NCBI RefSeq assembly: GCF_000002985.6
Contig: NC_003281.10
Location: forward strand, 2,418,001-2,482,000
Direction: 5' to 3'
DNA length: 64,000 nt
Origin: Caenorhabditis elegans
Taxonomy: Eukaryota; Nematoda; Chromadorea; Rhabditida; Rhabditidae
Under the pieces are notes generated by a model that saw only the letters and a program-made list of their open reading frames with translations, was not told where the DNA came from and ran no database searches. Numbering within the stretch: the first letter of the stretch is position 1; each line of letters begins with the position of its first letter. Below, in pieces: positions 20,827 to 31,532 of the stretch. Position numbers and translations under genes: made by a program.

Positions 20827-22787
20827 TGTGAGGGGAACAGGTTAGAGTGGAGAGAAACAGGTACACAGCCATCAAAACAAAAAATCTGCAATTTTTTTTG
20901 AAAAGATTTCCGAAAACGAGTTCAATTTTGACCCCTTTCGTCTGAAAGCAATTCCAGAAACTTCAAAAATATTCAAAAAATAAAAATTCTAGATTTCACC
21001 AGAATTGAAAAAGTCCAACATATTGCAAAAATTTCCAAAAAAATTTTCAGAACCATTCCATTAAAGAAGTTTCCAAATTTTTCAACAATTTCTTAAAAAT
21101 TGCAGATTTTTCTAGAATTTTGAAGCAATGCCAGCTGTTCTCTGAACATTCAAAAAATCCAAACTTTTCTAGAACTTGAAAAATTCTGATGTTTTTAGTT
21201 TTTCAAAAAAATCCAAATCTTTTTAAAACTTAAAAAATTTTTTCAGGTGTTTCCCAAAAATTTTAGAACCATTCCATTAAAAGAAAATTCCAGCAAGAAA
21301 AAGAATGAAGGAATTGATAAAAATATTTGTGTATGCACAAATGAAATTTTTTTTGAAAACTGTATGTTCTCTACACAAGCCTAAAAATAATTTTTAAAAC
21401 AATGAGTTTTCAACAACTTATAATTTGCACAATTTCAGAAACAATTTTCCACTCCTATCCATTTTAAAAGCAGTTTCAAAAAAATGTTTTAAATTACCAG
21501 ACATGCGATATAATTGGCTAATACATATTTGACAAGTATATAATATTTTATTCGATAAAAAAGACCTCTGATCGAAATTTTATCACAAAAGATTTCGAAT
21601 GTGCTCATTAATTTTTCATAGATTTTGTTGTTCCTCCCCAAAAGTTTGGACCGAGACAATTAGGAAAAATGTATGTTTTATGTGATTTTTAGGCCAAAAC
21701 TCGGATTTTCCCTAAAACTAATCTGTAAATTAATTCAGAAACCTCCGAAATTACCATTTTTCAAAATTTCAAAATTTCAAAATTGAATATATCAAGTTTC
21801 AGAAAAAATCAAATTTGATGAAAGTTGGCGAAATTTCCAGAAATCGGCAGTTTTAGAAAATGCTCATACCAACAACTTTTTTTCTAAATTTATTGATTTA
21901 ACAAAAATAAAACATTAAAAATCAACATGAAATAGAGAAAAAATAATTTTTTTGATTGGTGCACCCCGCGGGAAGGGAAAGGCTCCATGCATAAGTATTA
22001 GAGTGGGCGCTCCAGCCATCTCAACTTGGTTCACTTCGCAGCTCGAGGTGGAACCTCTAACTCCAGGACATAGAGTGGCACCGTCCTTTTATCCTCAAAA
22101 ACACAAGTAATCGAGTGGTGGGGCCTTTGTGTCTGTAATAAAATTGTAATGTAACTTTGAAAATGTTTTCAAAAGCAAATTTTTTTTTTCAGCCAAAATA
22201 TTCCCCTTGAGTCTGCTTCCACCATGACAATCTCTCTGACGTTGTTCCTTTCTGTTTTTGTTTCTCTTCTTCAGAGAAACGGGCGTACCGCGACAGTTTG
22301 TCCCTCAAGTCTCACGGTTTTTAAGGAATTTTTTTTTCAATAAACTAACTAACCTGCTTGGTGTTGTTTTCCAAAATTTTCCACAAAATTTGTTGCCTGT
22401 TTGCAAGGAGGTTTCGGTCCTTGGCTTTGTTGAAATCCAAGTTACTGTAATTCGAAGGAAAGATTAATGGTAATTCACCACTAAATTTTATTCGGAAATT
22501 TGAAATTTCCTCTCTAAATTTTTTTTCGGAGAATTTGAATATTAAGCCATATCTTTTTGACTAAATTTTTTTTCTAGAAAAATTGAATTTCCAGCAAAAT
22601 GTTCCTCTAAAAATGTTAATTTCTAGCCAAATTTTTTGCCGAGAAAATTGAATTTCCCGCCAAAATGTTTCAAAAACTTTTTATGATTGTAAGGCATATT
22701 TTCTAATTTAAAACTCACAATTTCCGACGAAAAATGAGGATTGCTTACAGAAATAGTTAAAATGAAAATCCGAGAAAATAGAATAAG

Positions 22788-22821
22788 ATCACCATACACA
22801 AGGCGACATTGAAGATAGAAT
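22788..22821 (-). repeat. Conserved element E, core-only copy 6
   Basis: The reverse complement reads ATTCTATCTTCAATGTCGCC then TTGTGTATGGTGAT. Flanking blocks are not recognisable. Confidence 0.45.
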
Positions 22822-22984
22822 TAAGGAACACTTGGAGATCAGAAAGTCCTATGGGCAGCTGTCGGGGTGGCCGGATACTGAATGGGTGCCTGATTTATTA
22901 CACTTGGTCAATTAGACCTTTCAAGTGTAACTAGAAGATTAGTAAGAATTCCAATTTGCATATATTCATTAAAAATAGACATTT

Positions 22985-23490
22985 TTCGGCTCCAAACAAC
23001 TTTTTTTTGTTGAAAAAAAAAACAACTTTTGGTGCATTTTCTGAATGTTTTTAAAATAATCTTCCGTACAAACAAGCATATTTTGTTTAGTATTTTCTGG
23101 TACAGTTGACTATGTTGAACAGTTTAAAAAAAAAAAAGAATGACTCCATATAATTTTTTAGTACTTTTGAATTTTTGAAAAAAAAACAGCTTTTGATGCA
23201 TTTTATGAATTTTTAAAAATTATCTTCCGTACAAACTAGCATACTTTGTTTGGTATTTTTTAGTACATTTGACTATGTTGAACAGTTTTTTAAAAGAAAA
23301 AAGAATGACTCCAAATGATTTTTTAGTACTTTTGAATTTTTAAAAAAAAACAGCTTTTGATGCATTTTCTGAATTTTTTAAAATAATCTTCCGTACAAAC
23401 TAGCATACTTTGTTTGGTATTTTCTAGTACATTTGACTATGTTGAACAGTTTTTTAAAAGAAAAAAGAATGACTCCATATAATTTTCCCT
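22985..23490. repeat. Tandem repeat, about 164-bp unit, three copies
   Basis: GACTATGTTGAACAG recurs at 23108, 23271 and 23435. Each unit also has CTTCCGTACAAAC, GCATACTTTGTTTGG and AAAGAATGACTCC. The left copy is the most diverged. Non-coding. Confidence 0.85.
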
Positions 23491-23730
23491 ACTATTTTTC
23501 ATCTTCCAGTTAACGAAATTAATTGATGTTATTTTTATATTTCCGCGTTCTATAATTTCGATATTTTTTCGCCATCATACGATACGATATTTGTTGCAAA
23601 ACCCGATATATATCCAAATCCCTACACTCCTTTGTGCAATTCCATTAATCAATGGAATAAATCTCCAAAGAACAGTGTACAGGTATTTAGGAGCCGAAGA
23701 TAAATTGAAGGTCTCATATGAAATAAATGT

Positions 23731-23766
23731 CATTCTGCCTTTCAATGTCGCCTTGTGTATGGTGAC
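23731..23766 (+). repeat. Conserved element E, core-only copy 7
   Basis: CATTCTGCCTTTCAATGTCG then CCTTGTGTATGGTGACT, followed by a T-rich run. It agrees with copy 6 in having GTATGGTGA rather than GTATAGTGA. Confidence 0.5.
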
Positions 23767-24822
23767 TTTTTATTTTATTCAGATTTTTTTAAAATTACCA
23801 TTTATTTTGGGATTTTTCTCGATTTTGTGGGAAATTGTGAGTTTTTCTGTGAAGTTTAAAAAATATAGTTGCATTTTTGTCGGTAGATTGCTTTAAGCGC
23901 CAGTGGGGATATTGTTAGAAACCTTTTATCATTTCTATAGTAAGATAATTTATAATCTATTATGTAGTATATATCACAAAAAAGACAAATACTTAAAGGA
24001 AACAAAAAATCTCGAATTAAAAAATCTTAATAGTAAGAATTTTGAAAATTCCAAAATTAAAAAAAATTCTGAATTACGGTATAAATTTTTTAATTTTGGA
24101 AAAAATTATGACCTAGTTTGAATTTTCAAACATTACTTATTTTTTATATGATTTTTCAGATGCAGCCAAACTTGCACCAAAGTACATGTTCAAGAATGGA
24201 AATGTTTTATGAACATGTCCTCGGCATGCACCAAAAATAAGTTCAAAAAATTACGTAAGTTTTGAGCTTTTTTTTATAATTAAAAAAATTCTGAAGATTT
24301 GAAAAAAATCAAAAAAAAATTAATCTAGTTCCACAAGTTTAGGGAGTTCTTCCAAATTTTTGCATAAATTTTCAAAAAAAAATTGCAGAGATTTTTGAGA
24401 ATTTTTTAAATTCTAAATTGAATAAAACAAATGTTTTCTTAAAAATTTCAAAATCTGGGAGTCGGCGGAAAACGAAATTCCGGAAAATCTGCAAATCGGC
24501 AAAACGGCAAACTTGCCGTACTTTAAATTTATTCGATTGAAATCGGTTTTATTTTATATACTTTTTTGATATCATGTCAAATCACAACATAGTGTCAAAC
24601 ACTCTGGAAATGGCGTCATCTTTTCAATATCGTTCAGTGCAATATTCTGAATTTCAATGTTCTGACGTTTTACTAAAAAATAAATGTTTCAGAGTTCCAT
24701 GCGTTCATTTTTCACATTTGGTTTTGTTTGAAACAAAAAACAAAAAACTTTCGTTCAAAAAGTTGCATTTTTGTTCAAAAAATTGTGAACATCAGGAGAT
24801 TTTTAAGAGTGAACTCAAATTT

Positions 24823-25024
24823 ACACGCGATGTCAGGCTGTCCCATTACGGTTTGATCTACAAAAAAATGAGGGAATTTTTTCCCGAAGTAATGTGACGC
24901 ATTTATTTGTCCGCTATTGAAACAATTCATGCAAAATATGCTGAGAACTCTGCGTCTCATCTCCCGCATTGTTTGTAGATCTACGTAGATCAAACCGAAA
25001 TGAGACACTCTGACACCACGCGTA
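24823..25024. mobile_element. MITE-like inverted repeat, family M (copy 2)
   Basis: ACGCGATGTCAGGCTGTCCC at the left against GAGACACTCTGACACCACGCG at the right, with the internal ACGGTTTGATCTAC / GTAGATCAAACCG pair and AACTCTGCGTCTC. Confidence 0.75.
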
Positions 25025-25915
25025 ATTTACACAGTTTTGAAGCTGACAACTTTATTTGATGCAGAATAAAAAATGGTGTGTCCAGCTGTGGGGAAAACAA
25101 CACTGGTTTAGGAGGCCTCACGAAAAAGGGAATTGGCACTGTGCCAACTCACAAAACGCAATTTTTCTCAAAGGAAACGATACAACGATGCTCTGAAATT
25201 AGCGTTTTTTCCAGAAGAAATTTTCAAAAAAAAAACGCTTTTCGTGCGTTGGCACTGTACAGTGTCAATTCCCCTTTTCATATTTCACCTTCAGGCTCTG
25301 GGCTTTGCTAAAAAATCAGCTAACAAAAACTTGAAACTGAAAATTTTGGAATATTAATACTTTCAAACTTAGAAATCCGCTCAGATGTTCATAATATTTT
25401 TAAAATAAGTAGTCCCCATCTCCAGATTGATTTAGTTTTATAGTCACATTTTGCAAGAAAATAACCCGGTTGTTTTGAACAGGACCCAAAAGTTTTTTCA
25501 AATGCATTAAACATGTACATTACGTACTATACAAATAAAAAACAGAATAGGAAAAAAAAATGAATTACCGCTGAGAAATGAAGAAAAATACAAATTTTAC
25601 TGAAAATATAGAAATTACATATTAATGTACTTACTGTGGTAATTTTAAAAAAATGGCAAAAACAAGCTTTACAATGCTTCAAAATTTGAATTCTTGGCTT
25701 TCTAGAATGTTCTATTTCCGCAAACCGAAAAATTTTCCGAAAATGTTCTTCCACTGGAAAAAGGGGGTTCTCTTACTTAATGAAATTTTCTCGAATTAAT
25801 AATTATAAATGTTAGTTTACGGGCCCATACTGTCAGAGTGATTTTCCATATCAACAAATTTTTCTTACATGATCAACCTCTTACAAACTTCTACAAAATA
25901 GGCAAAAGTATTTAT

Positions 25916-26646
25916 TCAGAATGCAATCGCAAATAGAACAGTACCTAGAATGATAGGAAATACGAACAAGGAAGATGATGCTTTCGATTCGGAATCTTTT
26001 GCAGGGGCATCAGTTAAGCGGGAGGCCGATGGGGTGGTTGTCTCTTTTACATTAGTATTGATAGTAGAGGATGCCACAGTAGATGTTGAAGATAGTTCCT
26101 CCTTGGCCGATGTCACCGGAGCTGGTGTTGTAGGAGTTTCACTAGTGGTAGATGCGACTACAGTGGACGTGGAGGAAGCTAACACTTCAGGTGAAGTCTC
26201 AGCAGTATCCGGAGTAGGTGTCGTAGTAGCCTTAACAGGAGAGCATAGTCCGTCATTATTGTAATAGTCCTTTGGGCATTTAGATCCAGGAGTTCCTTGG
26301 GATTTACTTTTCCACCATTTGTTGCTGTACAGAGGTGACATTTGACAATCGATACCCTACAATGCATCTCAATCCCCATGATAGTTTTGTAATGAGGATT
26401 AAGCAATGTTGTTGAATCTTGAATAATCTGAAAAAAAAATCAACTTTTGACTAATCTAGTACTTTATTCACATTAACTCTCCAGTTCATTCATATATGCT
26501 ATTTCATACTTCTTAGCCACTTCTCGACGATACTCATTCAATTCCTTCACCTTTATTTCAAACTTTGCAGGAAACTCCCTTTCGCCGCTGGTATCTTGAG
26601 CACACGAGAGCCCAAGGAATATCAGAATAAGGACAGATGCTAGCAT
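25916..26646 (-). pseudogene. CAP-like secreted protein with Thr-rich stalk and GPI-type tail (probably broken)
   Basis: The ATG at 26644-26646 opens a signal peptide (MLASVLILIFLGLSCAQ) and the start of a CAP/SCP-like domain (KVKELNEYRREVAKKYEIAY, MNEL), then meets TAA. After an acceptor at 26428 another segment reads IIQDSTTLLNPHYKTIM, and a further frame (26341-25916) carries the C-terminal module NKWW...GTPGSKCPKDYYNNDGLCSP, a long Ser/Thr/Pro/Ala stalk and a hydrophobic end (SSSLFVFPIILGTVLFAIAF) typical of a GPI-anchor signal. The central part of the CAP domain is missing and the pieces are in different frames, so full-length function is unlikely; 26341-25916 alone could still be expressed. 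Signal peptide and tail closely match the gene at 27.2 kb. Confidence 0.5.
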
Positions 26647-26949
26647 TTTTTAAATGTGTTGTTTGATTGAAAACGGTTCCATGTTTTATACTTTCGGGTG
26701 CGATGGCAAATCACAACAAAGTGACAAACGCTCCTGGAAATAGCGTCATCTTTTCAATATTGTGATATATTTATATTTTGAATTTCAATGTTCTGACGTT
26801 TAGTTAAGGCGTGTCTGAAAATCCGAGGGGTTTAAGAAAGAGCCGACAAACTTTTGCGACGCGTACCTAAATTTGATCGAAATAACCATGTCCTGTTTAT
26901 TTGATTATTTTATTTTATGTGCTGTGCTTTTTTTAATTGAATGAATATT

Positions 26950-27078
26950 CATGTACACGTTTATCTACAAAAAAAGCGGGAATTTTTCAAACAAAAAATG
27001 TGAAGTCAGCACCTAACTTCCAGCGATTCTTGCAGATCTACGTAGATCAATCCGAAATGGGACACTCTGACACACAGT
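26950..27078. mobile_element. Degenerate family M MITE (copy 3)
   Basis: ATCTACAAAAAAAGCGGGAA, TGTGAAGTCAGCACC, GTAGATCAATCCGAAATGGG and ACACTCTGACAC in family order; the left end is eroded. Confidence 0.6.
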
Positions 27079-27242
27079 AACGGAGACAGAATTCTGTTGC
27101 TCTTTTATGTGTCATCGAATTAAAATCGTATATGCTATATATATATTGCCATTACCTGAACTCACAACATAGTAGCGATTAAATGATCGCTAAACCTCTA
27201 ACTAAACTCTACAAAGTAAACAAATTTCAAACATGTTTTTAT

Positions 27243-27674
27243 TCAAAATGTAATCGCAAAAAGAACAGTACCTAGAATTATAGGAAATACAAACAGGGAA
27301 GATGATGCTTTTGAATCAGAATCTTCAGGGGCACCAGTTAAGCGGGAGGTAGATTGAGTGGTTGTCACTTCTACAGTAGTGCTGGTAGTAGAGAATGCCA
27401 TAGTAGATGTTGAGGAAGCTTCCTCCTCAGCTGGTTTATCAGTAACTGGAGTTATAGATCCTTCCTCTTCAGATGATGCTTCCCCTCCATATAATGTCTC
27501 CTGAACTGGTGTTGTAGAACCTTCCTCTTCAGATAAGTTTATCTCTGGAGTCGAGGTTTCCGGAGCTGGTGTTGTAGAGGCATCATCAGTAGTGGATGAT
27601 ACCACAGAAAAAGCAGAAAAATCTTGAGCACAAGAGAGCCCGAGGACTATTGAAATAAGGACGGAGGCTCTCAT
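27243..27674 (-). CDS. Secreted Ser/Thr-rich (mucin-like) GPI-anchored protein
   Basis: Single-exon ORF of 143 residues. Signal peptide at residues 1-16 (MRASVLISIVLGLSCAQD). Residues 20-115 are rich in Ser, Thr, Pro and Glu, with repeats of (S)EEEGS-TTPV and EEEASSTST that suggest dense O-glycosylation. After a Ser-Lys-Ala-Ser-Ser-Ser linker comes a hydrophobic C-terminus (LFVFPIILGTVLFAITF), a GPI-attachment-type tail. No folded domain is visible. Signal peptide and the last 35 residues closely match the CAP-like locus just upstream (25.9-26.6 kb), and both stop codons are followed by similar DNA. This looks like a paralogue that lost its globular domain. Promoter has a TATA-like TATATAAAGG on the coding strand. 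Confidence 0.75.
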   Translation of the reverse strand: MRASVLISIVLGLSCAQDFSAFSVVSSTTDDASTTPAPETSTPEINLSEEEGSTTPVQETLYGGEASSEEEGSITPVTDKPAEEEASSTSTMAFSTTSTTVEVTTTQSTSRLTGAPEDSDSKASSSLFVFPIILGTVLFAITF

Positions 27675-28222
27675 GATTTTAATGTATCTTCTTTTGGATA
27701 TACCCTTTATATATGTGTTTTATTGAATGGGATATTCTCACAATATCCTGACGCTAGTTTTATTTATTTTTTGTTTGTAAAGAGAGTTTGATTGAAATAT
27801 AAATCTAGGTGGATTTAACAACAAAACTGTGAAAATTTTCAAAAAGGAAAAATAATTGGATATTCTTGTGACGTTAGTGTTTTCTAACATACAAAATGCT
27901 TAAAAACTGGCTACCATATACGTTATATTGTCGCTTCGCCTGTTTTACTTTGAAAGGTTATATCTCACTCCGTTACAAATATATCAATAGATAATAGACA
28001 TATATCAATAGATAATAGATATATAAAAAAAGAAATAGGCAATATTTTGTTAGTTGATAAGATTTTAATAGAACAACTGACAAATGACATTTAAGCTGTC
28101 AAAGAAAAAAAGTATACCCAATTCTTTATTTCCGTCACCCCGCGCCCAAAGATGAAAAAAAAGTCAATATAGTTTCCTCCCGTTGGCACAAACGCTTATC
28201 AGTGATCATTTGTTGTTCCGCA

Positions 28223-30535
28223 ATGTCGCTGGCAACTAAATTCCCCAAAAACTTCAAGTTAGCAACTGCAACTGCCGCCTATCAAATTGAAGGTGCCAAG
28301 GATTTGAATGGTTAGTTGCTTTATGTGATGGAGTTTTAAATTTTTTTTTTTTTGAAAACTTTTTTTTCAGGCCGCGGCTTCAGCACCTGGGATGCCATCC
28401 GCCTGGAACCCGGCCGAATCCTTGACAATTCCGACCCGGACCTTTCTTGTGATGGTCTCCTAAAGTACAAGGAGGATGTAGCTCTTCTCGCTGAAATCGG
28501 TGTCACCAACTATCGATTTTCCATCTCCTGGTCCCGAATTCTCCCGGACGGAACTTTATCGACTATCAACGAGGAAGGCATCAAATTCTACCGGGATCTG
28601 TGCCTATTGCTAAAGGAGAATAATATCGAGCCAGTGGTTACCCTGTTCCATTTCGACATGCCACTTGCGATATACGATAACGGAACTGCTTGGCTTAACA
28701 GGGAGAACTGTGAGCATTTTGAGAAGTTCGCAGATCTATGTTTCCAAAAGTTCGGGGATCTCGTGAAAACATGGATCACATACAACGAGATCAACTGTCA
28801 AGCATGGGGATCGATTGTGAAGGTTGAAGGGGAGTTCTGGTTGTGCCCCGAGCGTCCGGAGATTGAGAATCACAAACAGGCACCGTATTTGTGAGTTTGT
28901 GAAGAAATGGCGACCTGAAAGGTCCGTCGGCGTTCGGGGACCGAGTAGTTGACGGACTGAATCGATTTGCCGGCCTGTAAACGGCCCGTAGTCGGCCATG
29001 TCCGTTCTACAAGTGTATAGATTGATAGTTAGGCCAATATACACCACTGGCATAAGTTGAGTTGTTCCAGACTACCTCAAAGTTTTCGGGACGGCAGGTT
29101 TCACAGCTGATTCGTGTCGATATACGGAGCGTTCCCCTTCTCCGTAAATTGGCTGAAAGGCTCCGTAAATTGGCTGAAAGACTCCGTAAATTGGCTGAAA
29201 GGCTCCGTAAATCGACACAATGCATTTTTTGGGCCGGTAATTGTAGAATAATTAAGGCGAACCCTTCACGGTAGGCAGGCGAGAGCGCCTTACAACTTCA
29301 CGTGATCAAACCGTAACGGGGGAAACCTGACACCACGTGTGGCATGTGTTTTTAGCATAAAACTCAGTCCAGTCACCTCAGTCCAAACTTAAAAACGAAC
29401 CTAGCTGCTGTTGACCTTTGTAGATCACAAAGAGATTTATCCGTCTAGATCACACTCTTGCCGGCCTTACGACCACCCTATTTTTTCAGCGGCGCCGCCA
29501 ACATGCTCCTGACCCACGCGAAGATCTACCGAAACTACGACCAGAACTACAAACCAACACAGCATGGGATCCTTGGAATCACGAATGGAGGAAGGTTCTG
29601 CTTCCCGGCAACCGATTCGCAGGAAGACATTGAGGTAGGGAAACTCGCATGTGCCCTAACAACTATATTTTCATTTTTCCAGGCTTGCAATCGAGCTCGC
29701 GACTGGCTATTTAACTTCACGATTGAGCCGATTCTCTCTGGTTCGGGAGATTTTCCAGTGCTGATGAGGGAGAGAATGCCGTTTATACCGAAGTTTAGTG
29801 AGGAGGAGAAGGAGATTATTAAAGGTTCGAGTCAGGGAAAGCACTTCACCGATTCAAAATTTTTTCCAGGAAGCACTGACTTCATCGGAATCAACTACTA
29901 CCTCAGCTTCCTGGTTCGCGCGCCGAAAGATGGTGAGAAAGCTTCTTCCCAGTCTCAGCATGACGGTGGTTATGTGTTTGTGGAGGGAAAATGGGATAAG
30001 TTAGTAGTAGATCGTTGCATTCAATCAATCCCGCAGTTCCTTCAGAATATGCGGCGAAACCTGGATTCGTTACGCCCCTGATGGGCTCCTAAAAATTTTG
30101 AGATATGTCAAGGAAAAGTATGCAAATACTCCGGTGTTTATAACCGAAAATGGATGCATGGATATAGTCGGGCAGGACCAAGAAGATGCTTTTCACGATC
30201 AACATCGAATTGATTACATCTCTGGGCATTTGGAAGCGGTGGCGAAAGGTAAGAATTGTCAACTAGCGAAATGTTTATCATAGTCTTTTCTACGGAATCC
30301 TAATTAATCATTAATCAATAATACAGTTTTTTCAGCTCTCGATGAAGGCTGCAACGTGATCGGTTACACTGTTTGGACGCTAATGGACAACTTCGAGTGG
30401 GATGACGGTTTTGAGCTCAAGTTCGGGCTCTGTGAAGTCGATTTCGAATCTCCTGATAAAACACGGACTATGAAGAAGTCCGCGTACTTTTATAAGGAGT
30501 TTATCAAGGAGTTCAAGGATTTTCATGGGATTTGA
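28223..30535 (+). CDS. klo-2: Glycoside hydrolase family 1 beta-glucosidase (klotho-like)
   Basis: Seven exons join in phase into 475 residues: 28223-28310, 28371-28890, 29490-29634, 29683-29824, 29870-29999, 30046-30248, 30336-30535. That is the normal GH1 length. Landmarks: FKLATATAAYQIEGA near the N-terminus, FSISWSRILPDG, the acid/base region TYNEI (family TFNEP; the Glu is kept, Pro is Ile), GINYY, the nucleophile motif FITENG, and WTLMDNFEWDDGF near the end. Both catalytic glutamates are present, so it may be active. No signal peptide, so probably cytosolic. Intron 29825-29869 is 45 bases, in frame and without a stop, so its retention would only insert 15 residues; removal restores KGSTDFIGINYY. 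The large intron at 28891-29489 holds a tandem repeat and a MITE scrap. The symbol rests on memory of C. elegans E02H9.5. Confidence 0.8.
29140..29212 (+). repeat. 20-bp tandem repeat in klo-2-like intron
   Basis: CTCCGTAAATTGGCTGAAAG repeated three and a half times with one substitution (AAAGA for AAAGG). Confidence 0.9.
29301..29340. mobile_element. Family M MITE end fragment (copy 4)
   Basis: GTGATCAAACCGTAACGGGG then CTGACACCACGTG, the right terminal part of family M, inside the large intron of the beta-glucosidase gene. Confidence 0.6.
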
Positions 30536-30539
30536 TTTA

Positions 30540-31460
30540 AATTTAATGTTGTGTATTTTGTATAGTTTTTGAATAATATGTACTACTAATGTTTTATAGT
30601 ATTTAATGCTACATATTTGATATTAATGAAGTTGTGCAATATTAAATGACATATATAATGAATAATGTTGTATTCAATTAAGTGCTATGTATTAATATTA
30701 ATGTCGAATAATATTATATGTCATGTAATGTTAACAATGTTGCAGAAAATTAAATGCTATGCACTACTTATAATGATGTGTATTAATTAGTCGTGTCTAC
30801 TATTAATAATGTTGTATACATTTGAATGTTTTTTACTATTATTAATGTTCTATAGTATCTAATGCTTTGTATTAATGTTAGTGTTGAATATTTTTGAATG
30901 CTATGTGCTATTAATAATGTTGTATATTATTAAATGTCATGTACTATTATATTAATAGTGTGTTGCTCAGTGGCTATGCTTTGGGACTAAAATGCCTCTC
31001 ATTTACAACCACTTCCTACACAGGGGGAGAACAACAGAGCAAGCGGGAGGATACTGGCAGAGGCGGCATTGATCAAACTATAGATAAGACATTTTGTGTG
31101 CACTGGACCACACAACAGCTATGTATTGTTTTAATGTATAGTATCTGATGATGTGTATGTACTATTAATATTGTTGTATTGATTTAAAGAACTACATATA
31201 TTAGTGTCATAAAGTATTCAATGTTATACAGTACATATTACATGAATAATGTTGACTATTATTGAATGTTATGTGATATTAATAAAGCCGTATACTATTA
31301 ATTTCATGTACCAATAATGATGTTGCATAGAATTAAATTAATTTAATAATGTTTTATAGTCTTAAATTTCATGTACTATCATTAATGTTGTATAATATTT
31401 AATGGTGTTGTAATAATGTTATATCGTATTAAATTATATGTAGTATAAACAAGGTAATTT
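30540..31460. repeat. AT-rich degenerate minisatellite with internal insertion
   Basis: Irregular repeats of ATTAATGTTGTAT and TTAAATGCTATGTA between the convergent 3' ends of the beta-glucosidase and nuclear receptor genes. A block at about 30963-31125 (GGGGGAGAACAACAGAGC, GGCAGAGGCGG) is GC-richer and unrelated, so it was probably inserted. Confidence 0.7.
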
Positions 31461-31532
31461 TTTAAATCTAAAGCGGTCATCAGCGGTTGCCGAAGTAGAT
31501 CAAACACTTTTCATTTTATAAAAATCCAATAA

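Larger units (their letters stand above)
20028..25915. other. Gene-poor tract between palindrome and mucin-like genes
   Basis: Mostly AT-rich repeat DNA. It contains telomere-like and tandem repeats, element E copies 5-7 and a family M MITE (listed separately). A short ORF at 22224-22342 starts with a signal-like sequence (MTISLTLFLSVFVSLL) but ends after 39 codons at an AATAAA. Nothing else here is supportable as a gene. Confidence 0.4.

Noticed and set aside
22224-22342. Possible tiny secreted peptide (39 codons) with a signal-like start
   Set aside because: Ends at a poly-T/AATAAA run with no homologue or upstream exon in view; could be coincidence.
30939-31148. 69-codon ORF in the AT-rich minisatellite
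   Set aside because: Its ends are repeat DNA and the middle is an unrelated insertion; no splicing or domain.
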